Positions 28,924-38,246 of a stretch of 64,000 nt of DNA are shown here, in pieces (the stretch's first letter is position 1; each line of letters opens with the position of its first letter). This DNA comes from Phycisphaera sp. GTDB lineage: Bacteria > Planctomycetota > Phycisphaerae > Phycisphaerales > UBA1924. The stretch covers positions 744,001-808,000 of the forward strand of contig RHLH01000001.1 of assembly GCA_003712165.1 (NCBI GenBank), in the 5' to 3' direction. The translations under genes and the position numbers were made by a program. The notes under the pieces are model-generated. The model ran no database searches, was not told the origin of the DNA, and was given only the letters and a program-made list of their open reading frames with translations.

Positions 28924-29068
28924 GGGAACCTCGCTTCGCTTCGGTTTGCCCCCTCTTGAAGAGGCGTTGTGTGACCAACCCCCTGAAGAGGAGTGGTATT
29001 CCGCTCGGCGATGAGCTTCGCGCGGAACTAGGATTGCGGGTCTGGCCCGGGAACTGGAGTTTGCCCTG

Positions 29069-30313
29069 TTGAACCCTGTCGATGCCGCCTATCTGATGCT
29101 CGCCGCCGCGGCTTCGCCGAGGCTGATCCAGAAGTCGCGCTCGGGCTGGAGCGAGCGGCTCGGGATCGCGATCGAAGCCAAGCCAGCGCGTGGTGAAAGG
29201 CCCCGTGTATTGCTGCACGCGGTATCGGTGGGCGAAGTGAATGCTTTGCGGACACTGGTTCCGCTGCTTGCTGAAGACGCCGAGGTGCTGGTGTGCACGA
29301 CGACGGACACTGGTCTGGCGCGCGCTCGTGAGTTGTACTTGCAGACAGCATCGGTTCACCGGATGCCCATGGATTTCTCGTGGGGTGTCGAGCGGTTCAT
29401 CGCCAGGACTCGCCCGGATGTCGTTGGGCTTGTTGAGCTTGAGCTCTGGCCCAACCTGATCGCTGCGTGCAGGCGGCGCGATATCCCGGTCGCCGTGATC
29501 AACGGCAGGCTTAGCGAGCGATCGTTCGAGGGTTACAGCAAGGCCCGCCGGATGATCGGGGGCATGTTCGAGTCGCTCTCGGTCGCGGCGGTGCAGGACG
29601 AGGACTACGCAGAGCGGTTTCGGGCGATGGGCACCAGGCGGATCGAGGTCACCGGCTCGATGAAGTGGGACGCGGCGAACCTGTCGACCGATCCCGAGGC
29701 TGCCGACAGGCTCGCCGACGAGCTCGGGATCGACCGCACGAAGAAGCTCATCGTGGCGGGCAGTACAGGCCCGGGCGAGGAAGAGCTGCTTAATGGGGCG
29801 TGCCCGTCGGGTGTGCAGCTGCTGTGCGCTCCGCGAAAGCCCGAGCGGTTCGACGGGGCGGCGCTGGCGCTCGGTGATTGTGTCCGCAGGTCAACAGGCG
29901 AGAAGCGAGAGAGCGCGACACGTTTCCTGCTGGACACGATCGGTGAACTTCGCACGGCGTACGAGCTCGCGGATCTCGTCGTCATGGGGCGATCGTTCGG
30001 TGATCAGTTCGGGTCGGACCCGACCGAGCCGGCAGCTCTGGGCAGGGCGACGCTCATCGGGCCGAGCGTGGGAGATTTCCTGGCGATCGTGGGTACGCTC
30101 GAGAAAGCAGGGGGGGTGGCGAGATCGACTCGCAGGTCGCTCGCGTCTGATCTTGAGAGACTCATCCGCGACGACGACTCGCGGCAGAAGCTCGCGGACG
30201 CGGCGTCGGCTTGCGTGCGTGAGAACCGCGGCGCGAGCGGGCGTCACGCGGAGCTGTTACTGACCCTCGCTGCGATGACCAAACGCCGCCGCGGACCGGA
30301 GGTGGCGGGCTAG
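29069..30313 (+). CDS. waaA: Kdo transferase WaaA (KdtA)
   Basis: WaaA adds 3-deoxy-octulosonate to lipid A at the inner membrane. In the 414-residue GT30 protein I see VLLHAVSVGEVNALRTLVP (glycine/glutamate acceptor loop, about 48-66), TTTDTGLARA, VELELWPNLI (about 120-129) and a C-terminal GT-B half with GSTGPGEEE and the late E in DPTEPAALG. The start is TTG at 29069. It matches kdsA elsewhere in the window. A tRNA-Lys gene follows after 35 bases. Confidence 0.93.
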   Translation: MNPVDAAYLMLAAAASPRLIQKSRSGWSERLGIAIEAKPARGERPRVLLHAVSVGEVNALRTLVPLLAEDAEVLVCTTTDTGLARARELYLQTASVHRMPMDFSWGVERFIARTRPDVVGLVELELWPNLIAACRRRDIPVAVINGRLSERSFEGYSKARRMIGGMFESLSVAAVQDEDYAERFRAMGTRRIEVTGSMKWDAANLSTDPEAADRLADELGIDRTKKLIVAGSTGPGEEELLNGACPSGVQLLCAPRKPERFDGAALALGDCVRRSTGEKRESATRFLLDTIGELRTAYELADLVVMGRSFGDQFGSDPTEPAALGRATLIGPSVGDFLAIVGTLEKAGGVARSTRRSLASDLERLIRDDDSRQKLADAASACVRENRGASGRHAELLLTLAAMTKRRRGPEVAG

Positions 30314-30348
30314 TATCAGGTCTTGGATTTCGCGAAGGCGCGGTCCGA

Positions 30349-30421
30349 GGGGACGTAGCTCAGTTGGTAGAGCATCGGACTTTTAATCCGCTGGTCCAGG
30401 GTTCGAGTCCCTGCGTCCCCA
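30349..30421 (+). tRNA. tRNA-Lys (anticodon TTT)
   Basis: Acceptor GGGGACG/CGTCCCC, D-arm GCTC...GAGC, anticodon loop CTTTTAA (TTT), T-arm CAGGG TTCGAGT CCCTG, discriminator A. 73 nt, with no encoded CCA. Confidence 0.96.
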
Positions 30422-30425
30422 TTTC

Positions 30426-30878
30426 TTAGCCGGCAGACTCGCAGGCTCTTGCGAGGTCGTCGAAGTCCTTGTTGATCATCTTCTTCATCGTGCCCTTCAT
30501 CATGACGCCCGTGATTGGTGAGATGATCTTCGAGGCGAACGTCAAGGGTTTGGCCGACATCTCCATGCGGAGCATCGTCCGATCGCCCATGGGTGTGAGC
30601 GAGTGCGCCGATTCGTAGTGCATGCCGCAGGAATTGCAGACGAGCGTGTAGCCCTGGTTGGGCCTGACGTTGGTGAATGTCATTCGCTCGGTGTGCTCCT
30701 TGCCGAACATGACCCGTGTTTCGGAGAACTCGGTGCCGTCGCGGACGGGGCCCTCGGTGTGCTTCTCGACATTGGTGATCCCCTCGATCGAGTCGGACCA
30801 GTTGTCCAGGTTGATCATCTGTTCGTAGACACGGTCAACCGGGGCGTTGATTTCCTTCTCGATCACGATGTTGCCCAT
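30426..30878 (-). CDS. SRPBCC-family (polyketide cyclase-like) protein
   Basis: The 150-residue START-like domain opens with the typical IVIEKEINAPVDRVYEQMINL, has NWSDSIEGI near residue 31, and ends with a long C-terminal helix after TGVMMKGTMKK. It would form a hydrophobic ligand cavity; the ligand is not predictable. Its stop lies 5 bases from the 3' end of tRNA-Lys on the opposite strand. It is a single gene. Confidence 0.8.
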   Translation of the reverse strand: MGNIVIEKEINAPVDRVYEQMINLDNWSDSIEGITNVEKHTEGPVRDGTEFSETRVMFGKEHTERMTFTNVRPNQGYTLVCNSCGMHYESAHSLTPMGDRTMLRMEMSAKPLTFASKIISPITGVMMKGTMKKMINKDFDDLARACESAG

Positions 30879-31004
30879 GGGTGAGGCCTCCTTCAGAGCA
30901 CGACCAGCATACAGAATCCGGTTTCACTTTGATACGCTGGCAGCGGAGCCCGAGAGCGGATAGCTTGGTCGAGGGCCAAGAAGGCACCCCCGGAGGAGAG
31001 CAGG

Positions 31005-32183
31005 ATGAAGAGGCTGATGACCGCGTGTGCGATTGGTGTTTCCGTCGTTTCGACAGGGGCGTTCGCCCAGGAAACCGGGACGTGGCAGCAGCTGTTCAAC
31101 GGCGAAGACCTCACAGGCTGGGTCTCGACTGGTGCTCAGGACGCCTGGGGCGTCGAGAACGGTGAGATTGTCACCGTCAAGCCCGGCACGGGCGGCTGGC
31201 TCCGCACCGACAGGATGTTCCGTGACTTCGAGCTCTCGATCGAGTTCTTCATGCCCGAAGGCGGCAACTCCGGGCTGGGCCTGCGTGGCTCATCAGGGGG
31301 TGATCCGGCGTTCACGGGCTTTGAGGTTCAAATGCTCGACACGCACGGCGAAGAGCCGGGCCTCCGCAACTGCGGCGCGATCTACGAAGCGGTCCCTCCC
31401 AAGCGGATGGCGGTCAACGAACCTGGCAGCTGGAACGAGTACCGCGTCATGCTTACGGGCGACACGCTCAACGTCTGGCTCAACGACATCCCGATCCATG
31501 TGGACACGAAGCTCGACGAGCGAGGCATCTACAGGAGCGAGGAGAACCCGCTGCCGCTCAACACCCGCGCAACCACGGGCTACATCGCGGTTCAGGATCA
31601 CGGCCACGCATTCCGCTATCGCAACATCCGTATCCGTGATCTCTCGCCAGACCCGGAACCACAGGGCATGACGCACCTGATCGGCAGTGACCTCTCCGGC
31701 TGGTTCACACTCGACAAGGGCACGTGGACGGTCGAGAACGGCGCACTCGTCGGACGCGACGGCCCCGGGCACATCTTCACCGAACGCACCTACGACGATT
31801 TCGAGCTCCGTGCACTTGTGAAGGTCAACTCACGAGGGAACAGCGGTATGTACTTCAGAACCGTTCCCAGTGAGCAAGAGGGCTTCCCTTGGCCGACCGG
31901 CTACGAGGCTCAGGTCGATCAGCACGACCCGAAGAACTTCACCGGCTGTGTGTACGACCGAGCCTGGCCCGAGGGCGATGCGGCACCGATCACACGCGAT
32001 AACGCGTGGTTCGATTACCGCATCCGCGCCGAGGGTGATCACATCCAGACATGGATCAACGGCGTGCCCTTCGTGGACACGACCCTGAGCGATTTCAGCG
32101 AAGGCCACTTCGCGCTGCAGACGCACCACGAGGGCAACGAGATCATGTACAAGGACATCCGCGTTCTTGAGCTCGGAGACTGA
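31005..32183 (+). CDS. Exported tandem DUF1080 protein (3-keto-disaccharide hydrolase family)
   Basis: The 392-residue protein has a Sec signal (MKRLMTACAIGVSVVSTGAFAQ, cleaved after AFA) followed by two DUF1080 lectin-like beta-sandwich domains: one at about 25-210 (LFNGEDLTGW, FMPEGGNSGLGLRG) and one at about 215-390 (LIGSDLSGW, NSRGNSGMYFR). Some DUF1080 members hydrolyse 3-keto-glycosides; others only bind sugars. Two copies in one chain point to a cooperating pair of catalytic or binding domains. Its stop codon touches the stop of the convergent Gfo/Idh gene. Confidence 0.9.
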   Translation: MKRLMTACAIGVSVVSTGAFAQETGTWQQLFNGEDLTGWVSTGAQDAWGVENGEIVTVKPGTGGWLRTDRMFRDFELSIEFFMPEGGNSGLGLRGSSGGDPAFTGFEVQMLDTHGEEPGLRNCGAIYEAVPPKRMAVNEPGSWNEYRVMLTGDTLNVWLNDIPIHVDTKLDERGIYRSEENPLPLNTRATTGYIAVQDHGHAFRYRNIRIRDLSPDPEPQGMTHLIGSDLSGWFTLDKGTWTVENGALVGRDGPGHIFTERTYDDFELRALVKVNSRGNSGMYFRTVPSEQEGFPWPTGYEAQVDQHDPKNFTGCVYDRAWPEGDAAPITRDNAWFDYRIRAEGDHIQTWINGVPFVDTTLSDFSEGHFALQTHHEGNEIMYKDIRVLELGD

Positions 32184-33329
32184 TCAGACCCAGGCGCCGT
32201 CCTGAGTGCTGCTGCTGACCACGCGTTCGACGAAACGCATGCCGCAGAGTCCGGCTTCCGGGCCCGGCACGTCGTGCCCGAGGGGTCCGACCGGGGTGCC
32301 GAGTTTCTGTGCGTTGATCAGCTCCGCGACACCGCGGTAGATGTTTGCAAAGGCTTCGAGGTACCCCTCGGGGTGGCCGGGGGGCGTGCGTGTCGCGGCT
32401 TTGGCTCTTTCACTCAGAGAGTCCTGTCCCCGCGTCAGGAAGTAGGTTCCGCGCTCGAGCGTTGAAACCTTGAGGTCGTTCGCGTTGCCGTTGGTCCACC
32501 AGAGCGAGCCCTTGTCGCCGTAGACACTAAGGGTGATCGTGTTCTCTTCACCGATCAGGACCTGTGTCGCGAGGTACGTTCCCTTGGCTCCGCCCTCGTA
32601 CCGCACACGGACGGCGGTGTCGTCGTCGAGCACGCGACCATCAACAAACGAGGTGAGCTCGGCAGAGAGCGATTGGATCTCAAGCCCGGTCACGAACGCG
32701 GCGAGGTGCTCGGCGTGCGTGCCGATGTCGCCCAGCGTGCCGCCCGCGCCGGCTTGCTTTGGGTCCATCCGCCAGCTCGCTTGCTTCTGGCCCTCGCTCT
32801 CGATGTCGTTGGCCAGCCAGCCCTGCAGATATCGCAGTTCGACGCGTCGAATGTTGCCGAGTGTTCCGTTCCTGACGAGTTCTGCGGCCTCGCGGATCAT
32901 CGGGTATCCGGTGTACGTGTACGTCACGCCGCACACGAGCCCGTTGTCGTTGGCGAGGTGCGCGAGCTCGCGTGCTTCCTCGCTCGTCGTGGTCATGGGT
33001 TTGTCGAGGACGACGTTCAGGCCGGCTTCGAGGCAGGCCTTTGCGATCGGGTGGTGTGTGTTGTTGGGTGTGACGATGACAACGAAGTCGACGCCGTCGT
33101 CGCGCTTGGATTCCTGTTCGACGAGTTCCTGCCACGTGGCGTAGGAACGGTCCTCGGGGAGACCGAGTTGCTTGGCGGATTCTCTGGATCGCTCAGGTGT
33201 AGAAGAGAGTGCGCCGGCGACGAGTGTTGCCGAGTTGTCCAGCGCGATCGCCTTTCGGTGCACCTCACCGATGAAGGCGTCGATGCCTCCGCCGACCATC
33301 GCGTACGTCAGACCCTGCTCGGTAGCCAT
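32184..33329 (-). CDS. Gfo/Idh/MocA-family oxidoreductase (cytoplasmic)
   Basis: The 381-residue protein has no signal peptide. The Rossmann start YAMVGGGIDAFIGEVH is slightly unusual, and the family's EKP motif appears as LDKPM (about 92-96), so the lysine is kept. The family oxidises sugars, inositols or sugar nucleotides with NAD(P). It is coupled to the upstream isomerase by a one-base stop/start overlap (TGATG), so both probably act on one sugar. Its stop abuts the DUF1080 stop with no spacer. Confidence 0.9.
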   Translation of the reverse strand: MATEQGLTYAMVGGGIDAFIGEVHRKAIALDNSATLVAGALSSTPERSRESAKQLGLPEDRSYATWQELVEQESKRDDGVDFVVIVTPNNTHHPIAKACLEAGLNVVLDKPMTTTSEEARELAHLANDNGLVCGVTYTYTGYPMIREAAELVRNGTLGNIRRVELRYLQGWLANDIESEGQKQASWRMDPKQAGAGGTLGDIGTHAEHLAAFVTGLEIQSLSAELTSFVDGRVLDDDTAVRVRYEGGAKGTYLATQVLIGEENTITLSVYGDKGSLWWTNGNANDLKVSTLERGTYFLTRGQDSLSERAKAATRTPPGHPEGYLEAFANIYRGVAELINAQKLGTPVGPLGHDVPGPEAGLCGMRFVERVVSSSTQDGAWV

Positions 33330-34333
33330 CAGTCGCGCTCCTTGTCGAACGCCGCGTCGAACGCGCCGTGCGCGGGCGGGAAGTCGATCATGCGGACAAA
33401 CTCGACGGCCTCCTCGGCGCCGTGCTCACGCGCCATCGCGCTGTCTTCCCACTCGACACTGAGCGGGCCCTCGTAGCCGATCCTGTTGAGTGCCCTGATG
33501 ATGCTTTCGAAATCGACCTCGCCCCGGCCGGGCGAGCGGAAATCCCACCCCCGGCCCGGATCGCCGAACCCGAGGTGGCTCCCCAGGATCGAGGTCGACC
33601 CGTCGAGCGCACGGATCGCATCCTTGACGTGCACGTGCGCGATCCGGTCGGGGAAGACATCGATGAACTTGACGGGGTCGATGCCCTGCCAGATCAGATG
33701 CGACGGATCGAAATTTGCGCAGAACGACTCGTGGCCGCCCATCGCGTCGAGCGTGCGGTCGAACGTGAACAGGTCGTAGGCGATCTCGGTCGGGTGGACC
33801 TCGAGTGCAAAGGTGATGCCCTCGGCCTGGTACGCGTCCATGATGGGCAGCCAGCGCTCTGCGAATTCGTCGTAGCCTCGGTCGATGTCTTCCTCGCTGG
33901 TGGGGGGGAAGAAGTAGAGCTTGTGCCAGACGGGCGAACCGGTGAACCCGTTGACAACATCGACACCGAACAGTTTCGCGGCTCTGGCTGTATCGATCAT
34001 CTCCTGCGCTGCTCGCTCGTTGACGCCGTCGGATGACCCGTCGCCCCAGATCCTGTCGGGGACGATGGACTTGTGCCGCTCGTCGATCGGATCGCTGACG
34101 GCTTGCCCGACGAGGTGGTTGCTGATGGCCCAGCAGTCGAGGCCGAACGACTGGAGCAGTTCGCGTTTGGCTTTGCAGTAGCCGTCGTCGGCGAGCGCTT
34201 TGTCGACTTCAAAGTGGTCGCCCCAGCACGCGAGTTCGAGGCCGTCGTAGCCCCAGTCACGCGCCATCTCGCAGAGGGTCTTGAGCGGGAGATCGGCCCA
34301 CTGTCCTGTGAAGAGCGTGACTGGTCTGGCCAT
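33329..34333 (-). CDS. Sugar phosphate isomerase/epimerase (xylose isomerase-like TIM barrel)
   Basis: The 334-residue AP-endonuclease-2-type barrel has metal ligands readable as FALEVHPTE (Glu), CANFDPSHL (Asp and His), HVHVKDA (His) and a final SVEWED (Glu), the usual divalent-metal set. There is no signal peptide. The ATG at 34333 gives the family start ([11 protein letters not shown]). These enzymes isomerise keto sugars or act on 3-keto-glycosides. It is translationally coupled to the Gfo/Idh gene and divergent from the MFS transporter. Confidence 0.9.
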   Translation of the reverse strand: MARPVTLFTGQWADLPLKTLCEMARDWGYDGLELACWGDHFEVDKALADDGYCKAKRELLQSFGLDCWAISNHLVGQAVSDPIDERHKSIVPDRIWGDGSSDGVNERAAQEMIDTARAAKLFGVDVVNGFTGSPVWHKLYFFPPTSEEDIDRGYDEFAERWLPIMDAYQAEGITFALEVHPTEIAYDLFTFDRTLDAMGGHESFCANFDPSHLIWQGIDPVKFIDVFPDRIAHVHVKDAIRALDGSTSILGSHLGFGDPGRGWDFRSPGRGEVDFESIIRALNRIGYEGPLSVEWEDSAMAREHGAEEAVEFVRMIDFPPAHGAFDAAFDKERD

Positions 34334-34414
34334 GCGATCGGCTCCGTGAATGGTGTGTTCGGTTGACGCGAGGGGGGTTCGTGTCTCGCGTGCGATACAC
34401 GGTAGCCGAACGGC

Positions 34415-34426
34415 GCTGTATACAGC
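34415..34426. promoter_or_regulatory. Palindrome in the divergent isomerase/MFS promoter region
   Basis: The perfect 12-bp palindrome GCTGTATACAGC is followed 17 bases later (centre to centre) by GGTATACAC (34434-34442). The same 12-mer recurs at 38057-38068, inside apbE. The position between divergent sugar genes suits an operator for a LacI- or GntR-type repressor, which is not encoded here. Confidence 0.35.
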
Positions 34427-34448
34427 CAACGGCGGTATACACAATCCG

Positions 34449-34454
34449 CTACAC
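34449..34454 (+). promoter_or_regulatory. Candidate -10 element for the MFS gene
   Basis: TACACT in the context CCGCTACACTCGC, 43 bases before the MFS ATG. It matches the -10 context seen at the 16S and rpmB genes. The -35 region is not clear and may be replaced by activator sites near the palindromes. Confidence 0.3.
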
Positions 34455-34496
34455 TCGCCCCGCAGCCGAGTTCCCGGCTATTACAAGAGGGAATCT

Positions 34497-35870
34497 ATGG
34501 ATCAGGTTCAGGCACCGTCCAGCGTCCGCACCCGTCTCTCTGTCATGATGTTTTTGCAGTACGCGATCTGGGGTGCTTGGCTCCCGATCCTGTACCCGTT
34601 CCTGCTTGGGCATCGCAAGTTCTCGCTCGACGAGGTCGGTGCGATTCTTGCGGGCGGAGCCGCGGGCGCGATCGTGGGGCCTTTCATCGCGGGTCAGGTC
34701 GCAGACCGCTACTTTGCGACCGAGAAGTTTCTTGGGATCAGCCATCTCGTTGGCGCTGTTCTCGTGTGGTTCCTCGCCGGGTCGGATTCGTTCTGGCCTT
34801 TCATGATGATCTCGGTTGTGTACGGCATCGTGTACGCACCAACGCTCGCACTCACGAATTCCATCAGCTTCCACCACCTGCCCGATCGTGACGCGGACTT
34901 CGGCAAGGTGCGGGTGTGGGGCACCGTGGGCTGGATCGTGGCGGGTATCGCGGTCGGGCAGTGGCTCGCGATGAAGCACACGCCGGACGGTGATGATGCC
35001 GCTCTCATCGCTGCTGCACAGAACGCAGGGCGCGCAGACGCTTTCACGCTCTCGGCGATACTCGGTGTCGTGATGGGTGTGTACTGCTTTACGTTGCCGC
35101 ACACCCCTCCAGCGAAGTCACCCAAGAGCGGCAACGCGGTGATGGAGGCGATCAGAGAGGTCCGCCGAGCGCCGCTCGTGACGCTTTTCATGCTCGCGGT
35201 TCCGGTTTCGATTATCCACCAGTTCTACTTCGTGCACGCATCGGGCTTTCTGACCGAGATTCAAAATCGCGCAGGTGGCTCGGCGCTCGCAGACGGGATC
35301 AATAAGGTGTTCGGCGTGGGCGGCGGCGGGCTCATGACCATCGGGCAGATGACTGAGATCGCGGTCATCGCGTGCATTCCGCTGGTCGCGAAGAAGATTG
35401 ACCGGAAGACGTTCCTTGCGATCGGGCTCGTTGCGTACGGCCTCCGCATGGCGATCTTTGCCTACCTCGAACAGATTCACGCTTCCACGGGAATCCCTGA
35501 AGTCGTGCTCGCCATCAGCGGCGTGTTCTTCCACGGGTTCTGCTTTGGGTGCTTCATCTTTGTCGCGTTCATGATCGTGGACGAGGAGACCACGCCAGAT
35601 GTGCGTGCGAGCACACAGAACCTGTTTAACCTGGTCATTGTCGGGGTTGGGATCATCGTCGGGAGTTGGTTCGCAACGAGCTTTGTTGGCAGTTGGGCGA
35701 CCGAGGTTGTCGGCGTCAACGATGCCGGGGAGCAGATCACACAGATGAACTACAAGAAGCTGTTCTCCGTTCCGCTGTGGATATCCGTGTTCTACCTGGT
35801 CAACCTGATCGTGTTCTATCCGACGCGGAAACGCTCGGCAGCGGAGATCGAAGCGGCGGCGGGCGCATAA
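34497..35870 (+). CDS. MFS transporter, nucleoside:H+ symporter (NupG-like) family
   Basis: The 457-residue protein has 12 predicted membrane helices and the NHS-family patterns MMFLQYAIWGAW, FIAGQVADRYFATEKFL, YAPTLALTNSISFHHL and FGKVRVWGTVGWIVAG. The ATG at 34497 has GAGGGA upstream. Family members carry nucleosides in E. coli, but in planctomycetes they usually sit in sugar-catabolic clusters, so a sugar or modified glycoside is a likely substrate (inference). Divergent from the isomerase/Gfo-Idh pair; 80 bp before the Tat-Gfo/Idh operon. Confidence 0.9.
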   Translation: MDQVQAPSSVRTRLSVMMFLQYAIWGAWLPILYPFLLGHRKFSLDEVGAILAGGAAGAIVGPFIAGQVADRYFATEKFLGISHLVGAVLVWFLAGSDSFWPFMMISVVYGIVYAPTLALTNSISFHHLPDRDADFGKVRVWGTVGWIVAGIAVGQWLAMKHTPDGDDAALIAAAQNAGRADAFTLSAILGVVMGVYCFTLPHTPPAKSPKSGNAVMEAIREVRRAPLVTLFMLAVPVSIIHQFYFVHASGFLTEIQNRAGGSALADGINKVFGVGGGGLMTIGQMTEIAVIACIPLVAKKIDRKTFLAIGLVAYGLRMAIFAYLEQIHASTGIPEVVLAISGVFFHGFCFGCFIFVAFMIVDEETTPDVRASTQNLFNLVIVGVGIIVGSWFATSFVGSWATEVVGVNDAGEQITQMNYKKLFSVPLWISVFYLVNLIVFYPTRKRSAAEIEAAAGA

Positions 35871-35950
35871 ATCTGGTGTCGCGTGAAGGAATGTGTTAGC
35901 CTCCGGTTCAACACCGGTTTCAGTCAGCGCGAATCGAGGAGATCATTCGG

Positions 35951-37291
35951 ATGAAGAAGCGGGCAAAGGGTTCGAATCAGTCAAGGCGTCAGTTCCTCGG
36001 GACTGCGGCGTCCGTTGCGGGCGGTGCGAGCCTCGCCGCCGCGGGTTGCAGCGGGCTGGGCGACAGGTTCGGGGGCGGCATCAAGACCTCGCCGACGGTC
36101 GCGCCACAACCGGGCGTGAAGCTCGGTGACAACGAGCCCATTCGGGTCGGTGTCATCGGTACGGGCGGCATGGGCACGGGCCACTGCAACGCGATCATCA
36201 ACCTTGCCGAGCAGGGACGCACCAAGGCAGAGATCACGGCTCTGTGCGATGTCAACGACCTGCGCGTGCAGAACGCGCAGAAGCAGTGCCAGGACAGGCA
36301 GGGCATCGAGGTGCCGACCTACCGCGATTACCGCGATCTGCTGGCGCGCGACGACATCCACGCGGTGCTCATCGCCTCGACCGAGCACTGGCACGCGCAG
36401 CACGCGATAGATGCGCTGACCGCGGGCAAGGACGTGTACTGCGAGAAGCCCCTGACGCTCCGCCTTGATCAGACGATGGATGTCCGCAAGCACGTGCTGG
36501 ACAACCCGGACCGGATCTTCCAGGTCGGCACGCAGATGATGATGCTGCCCAAATACCTCGAGGCCCGCAAGGCGATCAAGGCCGGCAAGATCGGCACTCC
36601 CGTGTGGAGCCAGACGAGCTACTGCCGGAACTCGAAGACGGGCGAGTGGAACTACTACCACATCGATGAGAACTGGGCGCCCGGCGTGAACGTCGACTGG
36701 GACGCCTGGTGCGGCCACCTCGGGCCGCGCGAGTGGGACCCGAAGGTCCTCGCCCGCTGGCGCCGGTACAAGGACTTCTCGACGGGCATCATCGGTGACC
36801 TGCTTGTGCACGTCATGACGCCGCTGATCCTCGCTGTCGACGCGGGCTGGCCCACGCGTGTGACCGCATCGGGCCATCACGTTGTGGACATGGACATGGA
36901 GAACCACGATCAGGTCAACCTGAACGTCGAGTTTGAGAGCGGCCACACGATGGTCATCGCCGGCTCGACGGCCAACGAGGTGGGCCTCGAGACCATGATC
37001 CGAGGCCATGAGGCGAACATCTATCTCAACAGCCGTCACTGCGAGATCCGCCCCGAGCGCATCTTCGTTGATGAGATCGATGCCGAGCGCATCGAATGTC
37101 CTGACATTGGCAACGATCAGGATCAGCTCAGGCTCAACTGGCTCGAGTGCATCCGCACCCGCGAGGAGGCGGTCAGCAACATCGACCTCGCATCGAAGGT
37201 CATGGTCGCTGTGGATCTTGCCACGCGGAGCATGTGGGAAGGCGGCGCGTTCAGGTTTGATCCGAAGACCATGCGTGTCAGCCGCGCGTGA
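35951..37291 (+). CDS. Tat-exported Gfo/Idh/MocA oxidoreductase
   Basis: The 446-residue protein has a twin-arginine signal (SRRQFLGTAASVAGGASLAA) ending at a cysteine (AAGCSG), so it may be anchored as a lipoprotein. The Rossmann fold starts with VGVIGTGGMGTGH (about 60), and EKP is intact in YCEKPLTLR (about 163-171). Such enzymes carry a tightly bound NAD(P) across the membrane folded, as Zymomonas glucose-fructose oxidoreductase does. It is first in a tight operon: apbE follows after 12 bp, then a second Tat-Gfo/Idh and a haem protein. Confidence 0.92.
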   Translation: MKKRAKGSNQSRRQFLGTAASVAGGASLAAAGCSGLGDRFGGGIKTSPTVAPQPGVKLGDNEPIRVGVIGTGGMGTGHCNAIINLAEQGRTKAEITALCDVNDLRVQNAQKQCQDRQGIEVPTYRDYRDLLARDDIHAVLIASTEHWHAQHAIDALTAGKDVYCEKPLTLRLDQTMDVRKHVLDNPDRIFQVGTQMMMLPKYLEARKAIKAGKIGTPVWSQTSYCRNSKTGEWNYYHIDENWAPGVNVDWDAWCGHLGPREWDPKVLARWRRYKDFSTGIIGDLLVHVMTPLILAVDAGWPTRVTASGHHVVDMDMENHDQVNLNVEFESGHTMVIAGSTANEVGLETMIRGHEANIYLNSRHCEIRPERIFVDEIDAERIECPDIGNDQDQLRLNWLECIRTREEAVSNIDLASKVMVAVDLATRSMWEGGAFRFDPKTMRVSRA

Positions 37292-37303
37292 TCGAATCTC
37301 CCG

Positions 37304-38239
37304 ATGTCAACAAGTAGTAACACACCGGACGGAGGCTCATCGGGCCTCCGTCTGGCTTTAGATGCGATGGGGACTCGGTTCGAGCTGCTCATCGCGAGCG
37401 ATGGGCCGGCGCACGATCTGCGAGCCGCGGGCGAGGAGGCGCTGGATGTCATCTGCGACTGGCACAACCGCCTGAGCGCGTTCGACAAGGGCTCGATCGT
37501 GAACCTGATCAACCAGCACGCGGGCGAGCGCGCGGTCCGGGTGGACCGCGACATGCTCGATCTGCTTATCGCATGCAGTAAGTGGGACGAAGAGACGGGC
37601 GGCGTGTTTGACATCGCTTTGGGTTCGTTGATGTCGCAGCTCGGCTTTAGGGGTCAGGCTGGCTCGAATTCGACGCCGGCGTTCGGGATGTCGTATCTGG
37701 AGATCAACGAGGAAGAGAGTGCTGTCTTCGTGACGCATCCCGAGGTCCGGCTCGACTTCGGAGCGGTCGCCAAGGGCTGGGCGATCGACGAGGCGTGCAG
37801 GGTGCTGCAAGAGCTCGGCGTGACGAACGCCCTCCTGCACGGCGGGACGAGCACCGCGAAGGCGATCGGTTCACGCCCCGACGGGCAGCCCTGGCAGGTC
37901 CGGACCGATGCGGAAACCGATGCGCCGGTTGTCTTTCTCACGGACAGCGCTTTGTCGGTGAGTGCGCCACGAGGCCGACTGAACGAAGCTGGCCAGGGAC
38001 ACGTGATCGATCCTCGTACAGGAGAGCCGACTCGCGGAGCGCAGCTCGGGGGCGCCGCTGTATACAGCGCGGCCGAGAGCGACGCGTGGTCGACTGCATT
38101 ACTTGTGCTCGGGGAAAGACCGGGGTCGATGCGCGACGAGATTGCAAGTATCCTCCACACACCCGCCGGCGAGTGGAGTCTTGGGGGAGCGTCGGCTCCG
38201 GATGTGTTCAGAGGCGGGTCAACCGATCAGAAAGTTTGA
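37304..38239 (+). CDS. apbE: FAD:protein FMN transferase ApbE
   Basis: ApbE attaches FMN covalently to a threonine of target redox proteins. The 311-residue protein has DAMGTRFELLI near the start, LDFGAVAKGWAID (about 150-162), HGGTSTAKAIG, GHVIDPRTGEP (about 233-243) and the metal-site pattern SDAWSTALLVLG (about 260-271). Unlike the typical exported ApbE, no signal peptide or lipobox is visible, so it may work in the cytoplasm on substrates later exported by Tat. It lies 12 bp after one Gfo/Idh gene and 7 bp before the next. Confidence 0.92.
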   Translation: MSTSSNTPDGGSSGLRLALDAMGTRFELLIASDGPAHDLRAAGEEALDVICDWHNRLSAFDKGSIVNLINQHAGERAVRVDRDMLDLLIACSKWDEETGGVFDIALGSLMSQLGFRGQAGSNSTPAFGMSYLEINEEESAVFVTHPEVRLDFGAVAKGWAIDEACRVLQELGVTNALLHGGTSTAKAIGSRPDGQPWQVRTDAETDAPVVFLTDSALSVSAPRGRLNEAGQGHVIDPRTGEPTRGAQLGGAAVYSAAESDAWSTALLVLGERPGSMRDEIASILHTPAGEWSLGGASAPDVFRGGSTDQKV

Positions 38240-38246
38240 GGCAGTG

